A stretch of DNA of 34,142 nucleotides from Polychytrium aggregatum (Eukaryota; Chytridiomycota; Chytridiomycetes; Polychytriales), in the NCBI RefSeq assembly GCF_025602895.1, contig NW_026516477.1, positions 1 through 34,142 of the forward strand, read 5' to 3'. How positions within the stretch are numbered: the stretch's first letter is position 1; the number at the start of each line of letters is the position of its first letter. The translations under genes were made by a program, and so were the position numbers. Positions 8,312 through 18,300 of this stretch are shown here, in pieces. The notes under the pieces are model-generated. The model saw only the letters and a list, made by a program, of their open reading frames with translations, was not told the origin of the DNA and did no database searches.

Positions 8312-10039
8312 ATGAGCAACATCCGCGCAAACGTCATCGTCTCTGAGGCATCCACCCTCGAGATCTATAGCGACCGTGTGCTTTGCCAGGCCGTCTCGCT
8401 CTCAAGCACCGCAACCAATGCACTCTACACCATCGGCGGCATCCAGTGCGGGGCCAGCGTGTCCGTTGCCACCTCCGTTCAGACACCGGCTCTCTCGTCA
8501 CCTACCAGCGACTTGTCCTTGAACGGAACCACCCTCCAGGTCCTTTGCCCACAAACGAATCAACAGGGCCTCAGCGTCGAGGGGAACTTGGCATGTGGCT
8601 CTGAGCTCTCGGTTGGCTCGGTATTCTCGGTCTCGGCTGCAAACGGGCTGGCTTGCTCGGCTGATGCGGCTTTCACCGGAGCACTCTCGGCCGGTGACGT
8701 CTCAGCGTCGACCATAGACCTGTCCACTTCGCTATCTGCACCGAGCGTCACAGCCACTTCGTTGAGCGCTTCCTCGGCTACAGTGTCGTCCTTGAGCTGC
8801 ACCACCATCAGCGTCAGCAGCGGCATCACTATCGACACTCTCAGTCTCACCAATGCCAGCTTTGAAAACCTCACGACCACGGTGTCTACGAACCTGGTGG
8901 ACGTCTCGGTCGACACTCTTGCTGCTTCGTCGTCCGTATCGATCGGGTCCAGTGGCAGCTTCTCTTGTGCTGGCAGCACCAGCTTGGCAAGCGCATCGGT
9001 CTCGGGAACATTGACCGCTTCGGCCGTGAGCGTCTCTGGCACTCTCTCGGCGTCCACCGTCGATGCCGGGTCTGTTAGTTGCTCGGGTTCGGTCACGGCC
9101 ACATCGTCCGTCGGTGCACCGGTCTTGACCGCATCCACGTCCATCGGCGCTCCTTCGGCATCCATCACCTCGCTCTCTGCCTCGTCGGTCTCTGCGGCTG
9201 ACGTCACCGCCACCGACACCATCACGTGCCCGAGCCTCACTGTCAGCTCGGCGCTCTCGTCGACCGGGACGGCCGAGTTTGCGGGTCTCGGCGTGAGCAC
9301 CACTGCCACAATTGCGACCCTGTCGGCCACCAATCTCACTGCAACGGCTGCAACGATCACCAACGCCAGCGTCTCGTCCGTGCTGACGGCAAATACCTTG
9401 GACTACACCGCCCTCAGCTCGGCATCCACCCAGATCTCGGCCAGCACCTCAATCCTCTCGGCTGGATGCGATTCCCTTCGGCTCGTGTCGCTTGCCAGCC
9501 CATCCACCACGACAAGTCGCAACCTGGCCCTCTTCACCCTGGGGGCGTCCTATTCAGACAGCGACTTTGAGTGCTGCCAGCTGGCATCCGAGTCGACCGA
9601 CATGTACGTGCTGAGCTCGCGGGCGATGGGTGCCGGGCAGGTCCGCTCTGTCGGTGTGCGGGCAGGCACATCCGTGAGCCAGCCGCAGATCCTCGTCGAC
9701 CCCTCGCTCATCACTCTCTCCTGCGACGTCAACGTCATGGGCGAGCTCTCGACTTCGTCGGATATCCGTCTCAAGACCGACATTGTCGATTACAACGTCC
9801 AAATGTACAACACCGCCCACAAGCTGCTCGACCTCGACATGATCGAGTACGTCCACACCAGAGATCCCGATGGACCGCGCCGGGTGGGTCTTATTGCCCA
9901 GCAGGTGCAGGAGCACTTTCCGCAATTCGTGAAGCAGGACCGGGACGGCTTTCTCGCCGTGCAGTATGATCATATGGTGCTGCCGCTCATGGCGTTGCTC
10001 AAGCGGGTGTGCGCCCAGATCGGGCTCGAGAATATCTAG
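8312..10039 (+). CDS. fibre-like protein with C-terminal peptidase-S74 intramolecular chaperone
   Basis: 575 aa; ATG at 8312 (MSNIRANVIVSEA) is the first in-frame ATG. Residues ~15-410 are a Ser/Ala/Thr/Val-rich repetitive shaft with many SVSGTLSAS- and SATVSSL-like units, as expected for a beta-helical or triple-stranded fibre. About 410-475 is a less repetitive head. From ~482 the sequence is a classic intramolecular chaperone (S74) domain: SSDIRLKTDI, with the Ser and Lys typical of self-cleaving members, then YNTAHKLLDLDMIEYVHT, RRVGLIAQQVQEHFPQFV, and a C-terminal helix (MVLPLMALLKRVCAQIG). These domains trimerise phage tail spikes and also occur in giant-virus fibre proteins. Likely a virion surface or attachment fibre. 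20 bp before the kinase gene, same strand. Confidence 0.85.
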   Translation: MSNIRANVIVSEASTLEIYSDRVLCQAVSLSSTATNALYTIGGIQCGASVSVATSVQTPALSSPTSDLSLNGTTLQVLCPQTNQQGLSVEGNLACGSELSVGSVFSVSAANGLACSADAAFTGALSAGDVSASTIDLSTSLSAPSVTATSLSASSATVSSLSCTTISVSSGITIDTLSLTNASFENLTTTVSTNLVDVSVDTLAASSSVSIGSSGSFSCAGSTSLASASVSGTLTASAVSVSGTLSASTVDAGSVSCSGSVTATSSVGAPVLTASTSIGAPSASITSLSASSVSAADVTATDTITCPSLTVSSALSSTGTAEFAGLGVSTTATIATLSATNLTATAATITNASVSSVLTANTLDYTALSSASTQISASTSILSAGCDSLRLVSLASPSTTTSRNLALFTLGASYSDSDFECCQLASESTDMYVLSSRAMGAGQVRSVGVRAGTSVSQPQILVDPSLITLSCDVNVMGELSTSSDIRLKTDIVDYNVQMYNTAHKLLDLDMIEYVHTRDPDGPRRVGLIAQQVQEHFPQFVKQDRDGFLAVQYDHMVLPLMALLKRVCAQIGLENI

Positions 10040-10059
10040 GTCTCTGGGCGAGGTGAACC

Positions 10060-10980
10060 ATGGTCGTCGTTAAGGATTACACCGTCCATATCAACCAGAG
10101 GCTCGGCAAGGGGTCGTATGGGACCGTCTATCGCGGATCCAAGAACGGCAAGACGTATGCGCTCAAGAAGACCACGATGGAGAAACCCGGGGAGCTCTCT
10201 GCCACGCTCATCAGGGAGATTGCCATTCTCAAGCGCCTTGCGGGCCACCCTAACATTGTGCAGCTGGAGGAGTTCTTCTTTGCTGACAACCTCAAGTTCA
10301 CTTGGCTGGTCTTTGAGGAATACAAGACCACGCTGGACGCCCTCATCAAGAGCAAGGACGACGGGCTCTCCATGGACGAGACCTTCAAGTTCTCGTCCAA
10401 TCTTATCGACGGACTCGTTTATATGGAGGAACAAGGGTGTATTCACCGGGATCTGAAGCCGGGCAACATTCTCGTTCACGCGGACGGGCACTGTGTCATT
10501 GCCGACTTTGGACTCGCCCGCATGGATCGCACCCTCTACAACGTCAAGCAGGACACATCCGTCGTGACGCTCTGGTACCGCGCACCCGAGATTCTGCTGG
10601 GGTGTATCGATTATACTCTGCAGGCGGATATGTGGAGTCTGGGATGTATTGTCTTTGAAATGTTCTTTGGGCAGCCTCTCATATCCACCAAGACAGGCCA
10701 CGAACAACTCAGCGTCATCTTGACCATCATCGGCTCGGTCCCGCTCAAGACCTACAGTCTCAAGATCCCCACCAAGACCAGCGACCCGAACAGCGCAGCC
10801 TGGTATATGCACCTCGAGGGCAAACCCAATGGCATGTATCACCATCTGCGCAACGTCTTTGTCAAGGAGGAACAGCGGCACTGGGTCTGCAAGATGCTCG
10901 AGCTGGATCCAGCTCAGCGAGCAAGGCCAAGGGAATCAAAGGATGAATTGCTGGCCCTGATGCGCGCACAGCTCCTCTGA
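10060..10980 (+). CDS. CMGC-type (CDK-like) Ser/Thr protein kinase
   Basis: 306 aa, ATG at 10060 (ACCATGG context). All catalytic elements are present: glycine loop GKGSYG (16-21), the VAIK-type Lys at K36 (YALKK), an alpha-C helix (LIREIAILKRL) resembling the PSTAIRE region, HRDLKPGN (129-136), DFGLAR (149-154), and VVTLWYRAPE (to ~177), the CMGC activation-segment signature, followed by DMWSLGCI. It should phosphorylate Ser/Thr, and whether it needs a cyclin cannot be seen. The length equals a bare kinase domain. Its 3' end overlaps the convergent Nudix gene by 67 bp, which is typical of compact viral genomes. Viral or host-derived origin is not decided by sequence alone. Confidence 0.9.
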   Translation: MVVVKDYTVHINQRLGKGSYGTVYRGSKNGKTYALKKTTMEKPGELSATLIREIAILKRLAGHPNIVQLEEFFFADNLKFTWLVFEEYKTTLDALIKSKDDGLSMDETFKFSSNLIDGLVYMEEQGCIHRDLKPGNILVHADGHCVIADFGLARMDRTLYNVKQDTSVVTLWYRAPEILLGCIDYTLQADMWSLGCIVFEMFFGQPLISTKTGHEQLSVILTIIGSVPLKTYSLKIPTKTSDPNSAAWYMHLEGKPNGMYHHLRNVFVKEEQRHWVCKMLELDPAQRARPRESKDELLALMRAQLL

Positions 10981-11891
10981 TGGCGCACCAGCTTTTCATG
11001 GATCCGACCAAGCACCCGCTTCTTCTCAATGTCATATGGACGCAACAACCGCATGCACTGCTCAAAGGTGTACCAGCCCACCTGCTTGACTTCTCCAGCT
11101 TGGTGCAAATTGGAGAAATTCATTTCCCAGTCCGCCTCCCCTTTCATCTCGGCGAGGTAGTATACGTGCTTGTATTGGATGTCGTTGGTGCCCTTGAACT
11201 CTTCAATATACGTGTCTCTGTTGTTCAATCGCAGCTGGCTGTGCGGATACCCAGTCTCCTCCGTATATTCGCGCAATGCGGCATTCAGTGTGCTCTCGCG
11301 GACATTGCGCCGTCCCTTGGGGAAGCCAAACTCGGTGTGCGGCCATGTGCAGTGCGTGTGCTTGATGTAGTAGTGCTTGTCGACGCTGGTGTACTTGGCC
11401 TTGGCTTCGTCGTAGTCCATGGTATAGCATGGATTCTTGTGGTTCACCCAGAGCCGGTTCCAGATCTCGTCAAAGGACTCGTGGAGCAGCCGGTGTCTCT
11501 CTTGACAGGTCATCTCGCCAAAGAGCGTCATGAGCTGGGGTGTGCTGTAGATGCCGCGGATAAAGTCGATGTAGGCGTGCGTGTCCTTCCGCTGGATCAT
11601 GCAGTAGACGAGATCGCCGTCGCGCGGGGCAATCAGCGTCTGGGATCGTGTGTTGATGAAGCTGTTGTGGACGTCGCAGTCATACGGTGTCCCGGGTACT
11701 GTCGATATCTGGTCGCCGGCGCGGAACCGCCGGTATGCAATGATCCCGTAGCTCGTCACCGGGAGCGTGCAGTCCCGGTACATGTGCCCGATCATCCCGC
11801 AATTCACACATCTGAAGTTGGCATAACCTCCGTTTCGTCGTCGGATTCTCCTGGTCGTCATTCTGCGACAAACGCGCACAAAGCTTTCCAT
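10914..11891 (-). CDS. zinc-knuckle Nudix hydrolase, giant-virus decapping (D9/D10/L375-like) type
   Basis: 325 aa, ATG at 11891 (a second ATG, 30 nt in, is possible). A CCHC knuckle at C28-C31-H36-C41 (CVNCGMIGHMYRDC) leads directly into PVTSYGIIAYRRF. Then comes RKDTHAYIDFIRGIY..LMTLFGEMT..E...L....FDEIWNRLW, the segment shared by mimivirus- and asfarvirus-type mRNA-decapping Nudix proteins. The Nudix box at about 187-213 (GFPKGRRNVRESTLNAALRE followed by YTEETGY) has the full GX5EX7REUXEEXGU set, including both catalytic glutamates. Expected role: removing m7G caps to shut down host mRNA and turn over viral mRNA. The combination of knuckle and this insert is diagnostic of nucleocytoplasmic large DNA viruses. 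Intact frame; divergent from the 622-aa gene. Confidence 0.88.
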   Translation of the reverse strand: MESFVRVCRRMTTRRIRRRNGGYANFRCVNCGMIGHMYRDCTLPVTSYGIIAYRRFRAGDQISTVPGTPYDCDVHNSFINTRSQTLIAPRDGDLVYCMIQRKDTHAYIDFIRGIYSTPQLMTLFGEMTCQERHRLLHESFDEIWNRLWVNHKNPCYTMDYDEAKAKYTSVDKHYYIKHTHCTWPHTEFGFPKGRRNVRESTLNAALREYTEETGYPHSQLRLNNRDTYIEEFKGTNDIQYKHVYYLAEMKGEADWEMNFSNLHQAGEVKQVGWYTFEQCMRLLRPYDIEKKRVLGRIHEKLVRHQRSCARIRASNSSFDSLGLAR

Positions 11892-11971
11892 ATCCCCAGG
11901 ATTTTTTGTTATGATTCGAGCACACTGGGTTTTTTTCTTGATAACAACCAGAACGAGACTAACCCGTCATC
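11892..11971. promoter_or_regulatory. 80-bp divergent promoter region with two T/A tracts
   Basis: Between ATG 11891 (minus) and ATG 11972 (plus). It holds GGATTTTTTGTTATG (minus AACAAAAAATCC) ~15 nt from the Nudix start, and GGGTTTTTTTCTTG ~40 nt from the 622-aa start. One tract lies near each gene, matching the A-tract motif seen upstream of other viral genes here. Confidence 0.4.
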
Positions 11972-13840
11972 ATGGAAACATCGGAATCCGAGACCACCGG
12001 AAACATGGGTGCGATCATCAATCTTCCTCAGCGCGTTTTGCAAATCCCAGAGCTCTCCATCGAGATCCTCTCCAATTTTGCAGACAATCCCGCGTCAATC
12101 AGACGAACCATTCAATCGAGCTCGGTTTTGTATCGCTTCTTCAGTAGCGATAATGGCTCCAATATGCTGGCGCGGAGGTTGTTTGCAAAGAGGTATCCTA
12201 CAATTCAGTTTCCAACCCAGGTGTACGACATGGCCCAAAGACTCACACTCAAGGATTACGAAGACTTTCATTGCCTGTTTGATACGCTGTTGACCGAGAT
12301 CGGTGACCTCAAAGCACCTCACGAGCGATTCCCTAGAACAATGAACGCAGCTGGGAAGCTGGTTGATGTATTCTGCTTCAGACTGAAGGAATTTATCGAC
12401 TACGAACATACACTTACCAATCTGTTGGCTACTAAGGCCATATATAACAACTCTCATTATCTTAGATGGGAGAGCATCGAACACATTCTGAGATACGTTT
12501 ATACAGTCCACTTTCCATGGAGAGTGAAACTCAACTCACCATTGGAGCCCCAAATTGTTCTTCCAGACGAAATAATTGATGAGGGTACTGATGAAGAATT
12601 CGACGACTACCCACCAGCTCGCGGTTATATCACCCCTCGTATCGCAGATAATGCAGCATGTCATTTTGCAAAATTATTTAACACAAATGGTGCGTATTCG
12701 AACAATTTCATCATGGCCCTATTCCAATACAACCATTTCATTCGATACACATGGCCTCTTCGCATACTTTACATTGCCTGTCAAATCAGAAGAATTCTAC
12801 AACGACCCATCGAGACTCCTGGAAGACAAACCATTCTGGAGTTATTTGAAAGAAATGGAATTGACCACCGCAGGACGGGCCTCAGTGCGTATGATTACTT
12901 CCGAATAACTCTTCCACTCGAATACCAAAGGATCAAACTCGTCAATGGACGTATGGTAAGCACCACTGACTCACCAGTGGAATATTGGCTGGCTATGCGA
13001 GAGAAGATCTTTTGGGGCTCACGTATCTACCATAGCAGAGTGGAAACCACATTGGACAAAGACATAGATTCATCGTTCATCGCAGGTGTTCAACTGGACA
13101 ATGAAATGTCCGCCAAAAGTTTTTTGTTCAGACTATTCGACACGCGTGTGGTGAGTTCGATCAATGATCCCATAAATCTTGACGTCATCAATACCTTTTT
13201 CCATACACAGCCCTATTCATCACTTGGTTCTATGTTCAAATCGCCGTGGGGGTTATGGATGTCACCTTCCAACGGAACCATCTCCGGCAATCAACCAACT
13301 GAAGAAAGTGCATCGCGGCTGCGAGAGGACCGGAGAGACTTCTTATCGAGGATCCCTGACACAATGCTGAAAACCTATCACACATATGCACCTTACATCA
13401 TCCTCACAATGGTAGAACGCCGGAATGTTTACGAAAATTTGACATTGAAAGCAAGGGAACGGTCGTATATTGACTTGGAGGAGTTTCGGGCCACTCTGGA
13501 CAATAAATTGGTAATGAGTTCAAACCGCCAACCACTTCAATTGACAGAGCTACTTCGTAAAGAGCCCTTGTATTCTGTTGCTGCGCCGTTCAATGCTTTG
13601 TGGTATTGTAAGGACCCTACGCTTCGTAATCAATACACCGAAATGTTTTGCGAAAATATGAAACGGCTAAAAGTGTTCTGGAACAGTACACATCCGTCCA
13701 TGGGGTTTCCTGATTTTGACCAAGAGCATTGGAAGCTTGATCCCGAATACCACACTTACCAATCTGACGATGACGATTCCCAAACTGAAACCTCAAACTC
13801 AGACACAGACGATATCCAGAATACCACATACACACAATGA
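11972..13840 (+). CDS. unknown 622-aa protein, possible F-box-like N-terminus
   Basis: ATG at 11972, ending TGA 13838-13840, 7 bp from the convergent MCP stop. No catalytic motif is recognisable. Residues ~18-70 (LPQRVLQIPELSIEILSNFA, then SSVLYRFF and ARRLFAKRYP) resemble the 'LPxEIL.EIL ... S+.. W+.LF...FP' layout of F-box-like modules frequent in giant viruses, but the match is weak. The rest is helical and charged, with an acidic SDDDDSQTE-type tail. It is noticeably more AT-rich than its neighbours, which may indicate a different origin. Intact, and its position between Nudix and MCP supports a viral gene. Confidence 0.6.
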   Translation: METSESETTGNMGAIINLPQRVLQIPELSIEILSNFADNPASIRRTIQSSSVLYRFFSSDNGSNMLARRLFAKRYPTIQFPTQVYDMAQRLTLKDYEDFHCLFDTLLTEIGDLKAPHERFPRTMNAAGKLVDVFCFRLKEFIDYEHTLTNLLATKAIYNNSHYLRWESIEHILRYVYTVHFPWRVKLNSPLEPQIVLPDEIIDEGTDEEFDDYPPARGYITPRIADNAACHFAKLFNTNGAYSNNFIMALFQYNHFIRYTWPLRILYIACQIRRILQRPIETPGRQTILELFERNGIDHRRTGLSAYDYFRITLPLEYQRIKLVNGRMVSTTDSPVEYWLAMREKIFWGSRIYHSRVETTLDKDIDSSFIAGVQLDNEMSAKSFLFRLFDTRVVSSINDPINLDVINTFFHTQPYSSLGSMFKSPWGLWMSPSNGTISGNQPTEESASRLREDRRDFLSRIPDTMLKTYHTYAPYIILTMVERRNVYENLTLKARERSYIDLEEFRATLDNKLVMSSNRQPLQLTELLRKEPLYSVAAPFNALWYCKDPTLRNQYTEMFCENMKRLKVFWNSTHPSMGFPDFDQEHWKLDPEYHTYQSDDDDSQTETSNSDTDDIQNTTYTQ

Positions 13841-13847
13841 AACCCCT

Positions 13848-14047
13848 TCAGCTCATGAAATCCAACCAGCTGATTCCATCGGCACTCTGCAGAAGAGTGG
13901 CCTCGATGCCCATAAAGTAGAGCTGGTACAGCCCGTTCGTGGCGGTATTGGTGATGTTGAAGAGCAGTGCGACTTCGTCAAAGGCCCCGCAATCCAAGGC
14001 ATCTTCTGCTCCGAAATCGAAGCAGTAGATTCCGCGTGTGCCGTCAA
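13848..14047 (-). pseudogene. major capsid protein, C-terminal piece (3' half of a split gene)
   Basis: Minus frame ending TGA at 13848-13850 and running upstream to the element 1 LTR at 14048. It encodes GTRGIYCFDFGAEDALDCGA, then LLFNITN and a final strand (YQLYFMGIEATLLQ). The 'G.Y.F.F...' strand is the conserved last part of the second jelly roll of NCLDV capsid proteins. Together with 19515-20411, after removal of the element and one GTCAA copy, the frame is continuous at 364 codons including stop. The two halves lie 5.5 kb apart with no promoter or splice arrangement suggesting expression of the full protein. Confidence 0.85.
14043..14047. repeat. target-site duplication GTCAA (left copy, element 1)
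   Basis: The five bases immediately before the LTR TGTAGGAG are GTCAA and are repeated exactly after the 3' LTR at 19515-19519. A 5-bp duplication is usual for Ty3/Gypsy integrases. Confidence 0.95.
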
Positions 14048-14356
14048 TGTAGGAGATGGTATCTCCGACGCTGTGCTGCGCGTACTGCGCGTACTGCGCG
14101 GCGCAGTGGGTCGTGACCTGTGCTGCGCTTTGCGTTTTCACGCACCGCAGGCAGGCCACCGCAGGGTATACCTGCGGGTTGCCCCCGTTCCCCCCGTTTG
14201 TCTGGAGTTCGGTTTTATCGTGAATAAACGTAAGTGCTTCCCGAGCTCACCCGTCCGCTAGAGTAGCCTAGCACCGCCCTGTTCTGCCCTGTCCTGTCTT
14301 GTCTTGTACCCCCTCCCTCCCCGTCTTGCCCCAACGTCCCAGTAGTGGACGTTACA
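14048..14356 (+). repeat. 5' LTR of element 1
   Basis: 309 bp, TGTAGGAG...GTTACA. It contains a short GCGCGTACT tandem duplication near 14078 and an AATAAA in GTGAATAAACG (near 14222). No clear TATA box is visible. Confidence 0.95.
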
Positions 14357-14374
14357 TGGTAGCATCGGAAATCC
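14357..14374 (+). other. primer binding site of element 1
   Basis: TGGTAGCATCGG directly follows the LTR. TGGTAGC is complementary to a tRNA 3' end GCTACCA, as in initiator-Met tRNAs of many eukaryotes. The exact tRNA cannot be proven without host tRNA sequences. Confidence 0.6.
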
Positions 14375-14478
14375 TCGTCTTGTTTTCGTCCTGTTTGTCC
14401 TCTTTCTAGATCCTCAAGCTGGATCCCGCCTCTCTTGCCGACCGACTCTCCTCTCTGTCCCTGGAGCCTGCCCCTGCC

Positions 14479-15300
14479 ATGAGCAACCCCCGCCCACTTC
14501 CGGAAGCCTTCCTCAAGACCTTCCGTGCCCCAGTGTTTACTGGGAAGAGCCGCTCCTCCTCGGTGGAGGACTGGCTGCAGCAACTCGAGGACTACCTCGA
14601 TGCTGCCCAAGTCGCCCCCACCCACCACATCGTCGCCGCCAAGCTCTGCTTAAAGGACCAGGCGTACCGTTGGTACCGCCGCCAAGGGTTCGACGAGCAG
14701 AGCGAAGGTGTGTTTGACGACTTCAAGGACCGCCTCCGTCGCCGCTTCGGCAGCCCCAATGCTGAACTCATTGCCCGTGACAAGCTATACTCTCTCGTGC
14801 AGCGTGGTTCTGTGACCCGCTACATCGAGGAGTTTGAAGACCTCTCCTCCCAGATTGAGGAGCTGGGCTCTGCTGATGCGATGTACCTCTTCCAGAAGGG
14901 CCTCAAGCCCAAGATCAGAGAGTACATCGCCAGCAACCCTGATGCCCGCAAGTCCCTGGACGTGATGATGGACGTTGCCGAGAACCTCGACAACGTCCAG
15001 TACCATGGCCGCCAGTTCTACCCGCAGCTGGCAGGCGGCCATCGGTCTCATCACGTCCCAGCCCGTCCGCCTCGCCCGGCCCCGCCCGCAAGACCCATGC
15101 CTGAGCCCATGGACGTTGACGTCAACGCCATGGAGGCTCGTGGCCCTCCCCGCTCCCGGTTCCAGCAAGCTGCCACTGTCTCCCCCAAGGACAGACAGAA
15201 GCAGGAGGACCTCCGCCATGGTTCCTGCTTCTTCTGTCACCGACCGGGACACCAGGCCAAGGAGTGCCCCATGAAGTCGGGAAACGGCCGACCCTACTAG
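14479..15300 (+). CDS. gag: element 1 gag (nucleocapsid-type polyprotein)
   Basis: 273 aa from ATG 14479. The central part (about 20-190: FRAPVFTGK, then [13 protein letters not shown], the AYRWYRR region and [10 protein letters not shown]) is a typical retrotransposon gag capsid domain. It is followed by a Pro-rich linker with PMPEPMDVD and a CCHC zinc knuckle ([14 protein letters not shown]) near residue 250. It should assemble the cytoplasmic particle and bind RNA. The last codons overlap pol, and a GGGAAAC slippery heptamer sits 12 nt before the TAG stop. Intact. Confidence 0.93.
   Translation: MSNPRPLPEAFLKTFRAPVFTGKSRSSSVEDWLQQLEDYLDAAQVAPTHHIVAAKLCLKDQAYRWYRRQGFDEQSEGVFDDFKDRLRRRFGSPNAELIARDKLYSLVQRGSVTRYIEEFEDLSSQIEELGSADAMYLFQKGLKPKIREYIASNPDARKSLDVMMDVAENLDNVQYHGRQFYPQLAGGHRSHHVPARPPRPAPPARPMPEPMDVDVNAMEARGPPRSRFQQAATVSPKDRQKQEDLRHGSCFFCHRPGHQAKECPMKSGNGRPY
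15279..15285 (+). promoter_or_regulatory. gag-pol -1 ribosomal frameshift slippery site GGGAAAC
   Basis: In the gag frame the codons are TCG GGA AAC, so the heptamer is positioned as X XXY YYZ. Slipping back one base gives GGG AAA CGG, which is exactly the pol frame (GKRP). The gag stop is at 15298-15300. GGGAAAC is an established -1 signal in simian type D retroviruses (gag-pro). Confidence 0.85.
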
Positions 15301-18300
15301 GTGGCTCTGGAGCCCTAGTAGGAGACCAACGCCGTGGATTGCTCAATGCAGTCCACGCGTCTCCAGAGGAAGTTCACCTCGCCCCCTCCCCCGAAGGAGA
15401 AACAAACCAAGTGTTGTGCGTCGTGCGAGAGGTGCATGGTGGCGCAAGCCGCCTGCCTCTCCACGAACGTGAAGAGAAAACCAAAATTGAAAACCAAAAC
15501 AAAAAAGAAAATCAAGAACCCTTGAGGGACAGGACCGCCTGTGCCCTCACCCCTGTCAAGTCGTGTGTGTCGGATGCTTCCGACATGTGTCCGCAAGCCG
15601 TGGACGTCGTGTGCAATGGCGTGCTGACGCCGCAGGCCCCCGCAATGGCCGAACCCTATCCAAAATGTCCGAGTGGCCGTGATGAAGCCAACCAAGACCA
15701 AGTGTCGCCCGTTCCCCCAAGTCAAGTCATGGTGCAGGAGGCTGTGCAGGAGGACCATGAAGAGTCCCTGCTGTACCTCCCTGCCACCGTCCAAGGTCAC
15801 ACCGTCCGAATGATGGTGGACTCTGGAGCAAGCTGCAACTTTGTCAGCAGACGCTTGCTCCAGGAGCTCAACATACATGCAACCAAGAAGAAGTCGCCGA
15901 TGAGTGTGGCGCTTGCAGACGATCGTGTGCAGCAGTGCACACACCAAGTGGTCCTGCGAGTGGCCCTCCATCCCAAGTACCATCCTGTCCTGTTGTTCCA
16001 AGTGATCGACACCAAGTTCGATGCCATCCTCGGCATGAGCTGGCTTGCTCGTGCCGAGCCGACTCCAGTCGTCGACTGGAAAGGCCGCACTGTCCGTGTT
16101 GGCCCTGACATTGTCCTGCAGGGCATGGCCTCACCCAACATGCCACCTCTCCTCTCAGCCATGCAATTCAAGAGGCTGATCAAGAAGGACACGTCGTTCC
16201 TCTGTGTCGTGCGTGAGGTCGACGACACCGACCAAGCCGGTCCCGGTCCCCCGCCTGTGGTGACCAAGCTGCTCGACGAGTACAAGGACGTATTCCCCGA
16301 CCAGTTGCCACAATGCCTGCCACCCCAACGCACCGTCGATCATCGCATCGACATCGAACCAGGCTCGTCGCCTCCGTCAAGACCGACGTACCAACTGTCG
16401 CTGACGGAGATGGACGAACTCAAGCGCCAGTTGGATGACCTCCTCGCCCATGGGTTCATCCGCCCGAGCCAGTCACCGTATGGTGCACCAGTGCTCTTTG
16501 TCAAGAAGAAAGAAGGTGATCTCAGGATGTGCGTCGACTATCGCGCACTAAACAAACAGACCATCAAGAACACCTACCCGTTGCCCAGGATCGACGAGTT
16601 GATGGATCGTCTGAGTGGAGCAAAGGTCTTTAGCAAGATAGACCTCCGCTCAGGCTACCATCAGATCCGCATCCACGAGGATGATGTCCACAAGACCGCC
16701 TTCAGGACTCGCTACGGACTGTACGAGTTCCTAGTGCTGCCGTTCGGATTGACGAACGCACCTGCCACGTTCATGCAGCTGATGAACGATGTGTTCCGCC
16801 AAGAGCTCGACAACTCTGTCATCGTGTACCTGGATGATATCCTTGTGTACAGCAAGGATGAAGCGACCCATGAAGGTCATGTCGCCCGCGTGCTGGCCAA
16901 GCTACGCGAGCACAAGTTGTATGCCAAACTGTCCAAGTGTGAGTTCTTCAAGAATCAAGTCCCGTTCCTGGGACACGTTGTCTCAGGAAGAGGAATCGAA
17001 GTCGACCCCGCCAAGGTCAAGTCTGTGGTCGAGTGGCCGCCGCTCGCATGCGTCTCTGACGTGCAGTCGTTTCTCGGTCTCGTCAACTACTACCGCCGAT
17101 TCATCCCCGATCTGGCGCGCACTGCCGGTCCACTCACAGACCTACTCCGCAAAGAGTGCCCCTTCGTGTGGGACCACCCACAACGCCAAGCGTTCGAGAC
17201 CCTCAAGCACGCCTTGACGAACGCTCCTGTCCTCGCTGTGTTCGACCCGAACACGGATGTCTCCGTGCACACCGACGCCTCCGACTTTGCGGTGGGAGCT
17301 GTTTTGATGCAGGAGGGAAGGCCCGTTGCCTTCGAGTCGCGCAAACTGTCCCAACACGAGATCAACTATCCCGTGCACGAGAAGGAGCAGCTTGCGATCA
17401 TCTACGCGCTGCAGAAGTTCCGAGTGTACCTCCACGGTACCGCCAAGCCCTTCAAGATTGTGACGGACCACCAGTCACTGCGTTACCTCGACACCAAGAA
17501 GAACCTGAGCCGACGCCAAGCGCGATGGATGGAGTTCCTCGCCGAGTACAACTACGAGGTTGTATACCAGAAAGGCAAACTCAATGTGGTGCCTGACGCA
17601 CTGTCCCGACGCCCCGACTACCAATTGGCGTCACTGTACGAGTCGACTGTCAGTGTCGACAACACGATGCTGGATGTTGTCCGAGACAACATCGCCAACG
17701 ACAAACAGTTCGGAGAACTGTTCCGAAAGGTGTCTAAGCTCCCCAAGGACGACGAATCATCCGAGTACACAGTGCGTGATGGCCTGCTCCTCCTGAAGAA
17801 GGACAGCCGTGTCTGTGTGCCGGACATTCCGTCGTTGAAGACCAAGTTGCTCCAAGAGGTCCACGACTCGCCCCTCGCTGGACACTTTGGAGTCGAGAAG
17901 ACATACGACCGACTGGCCAAAGTCGCATACTGGCCTGGAATGAAGCGCACCGTCGAGAAGTACATCGAGTCCTGCCATACCTGCAAGATGGTCAAGTCAC
18001 GCACGACCCGAGAGCAAGGATTGCTGCAACCCCTGCCTGTTCCCGACCGCCCCTGGACCAGCATGTCCATGGATCTCATCACGCATCTACCGACGACCAA
18101 GTTGGACCACGATGCAATCGCTGTCTTTGTCGACAGGTTCAGCAAGATGGCACACTTTGTGCCGTGCCAGACGACATGCTCCGCGCCTGACCTTGCACTG
18201 CTGTTCTTCAAGCATGTGTTCAAGCACCACGGCCTCCCAAAGTCCATCGTCAGTGATCGAGACCCCCGATTCACCTCCTTGTTTTGGACAAGTCTGTTCG

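Noticed and set aside
8560-9363. 267-aa minus-strand frame inside the fibre gene
   Set aside because: Val/Ala/Glu-rich reverse reading of the repetitive shaft; no start context or motifs.
10036-11065. minus-strand frame opposite the kinase
   Set aside because: The plus frame contains every kinase motif; the antisense frame has none.
10980-12293. 437-aa plus-strand frame opposite the Nudix gene
   Set aside because: Antisense shadow of the Nudix gene; it also crosses the divergent promoter gap and the start of the next gene.
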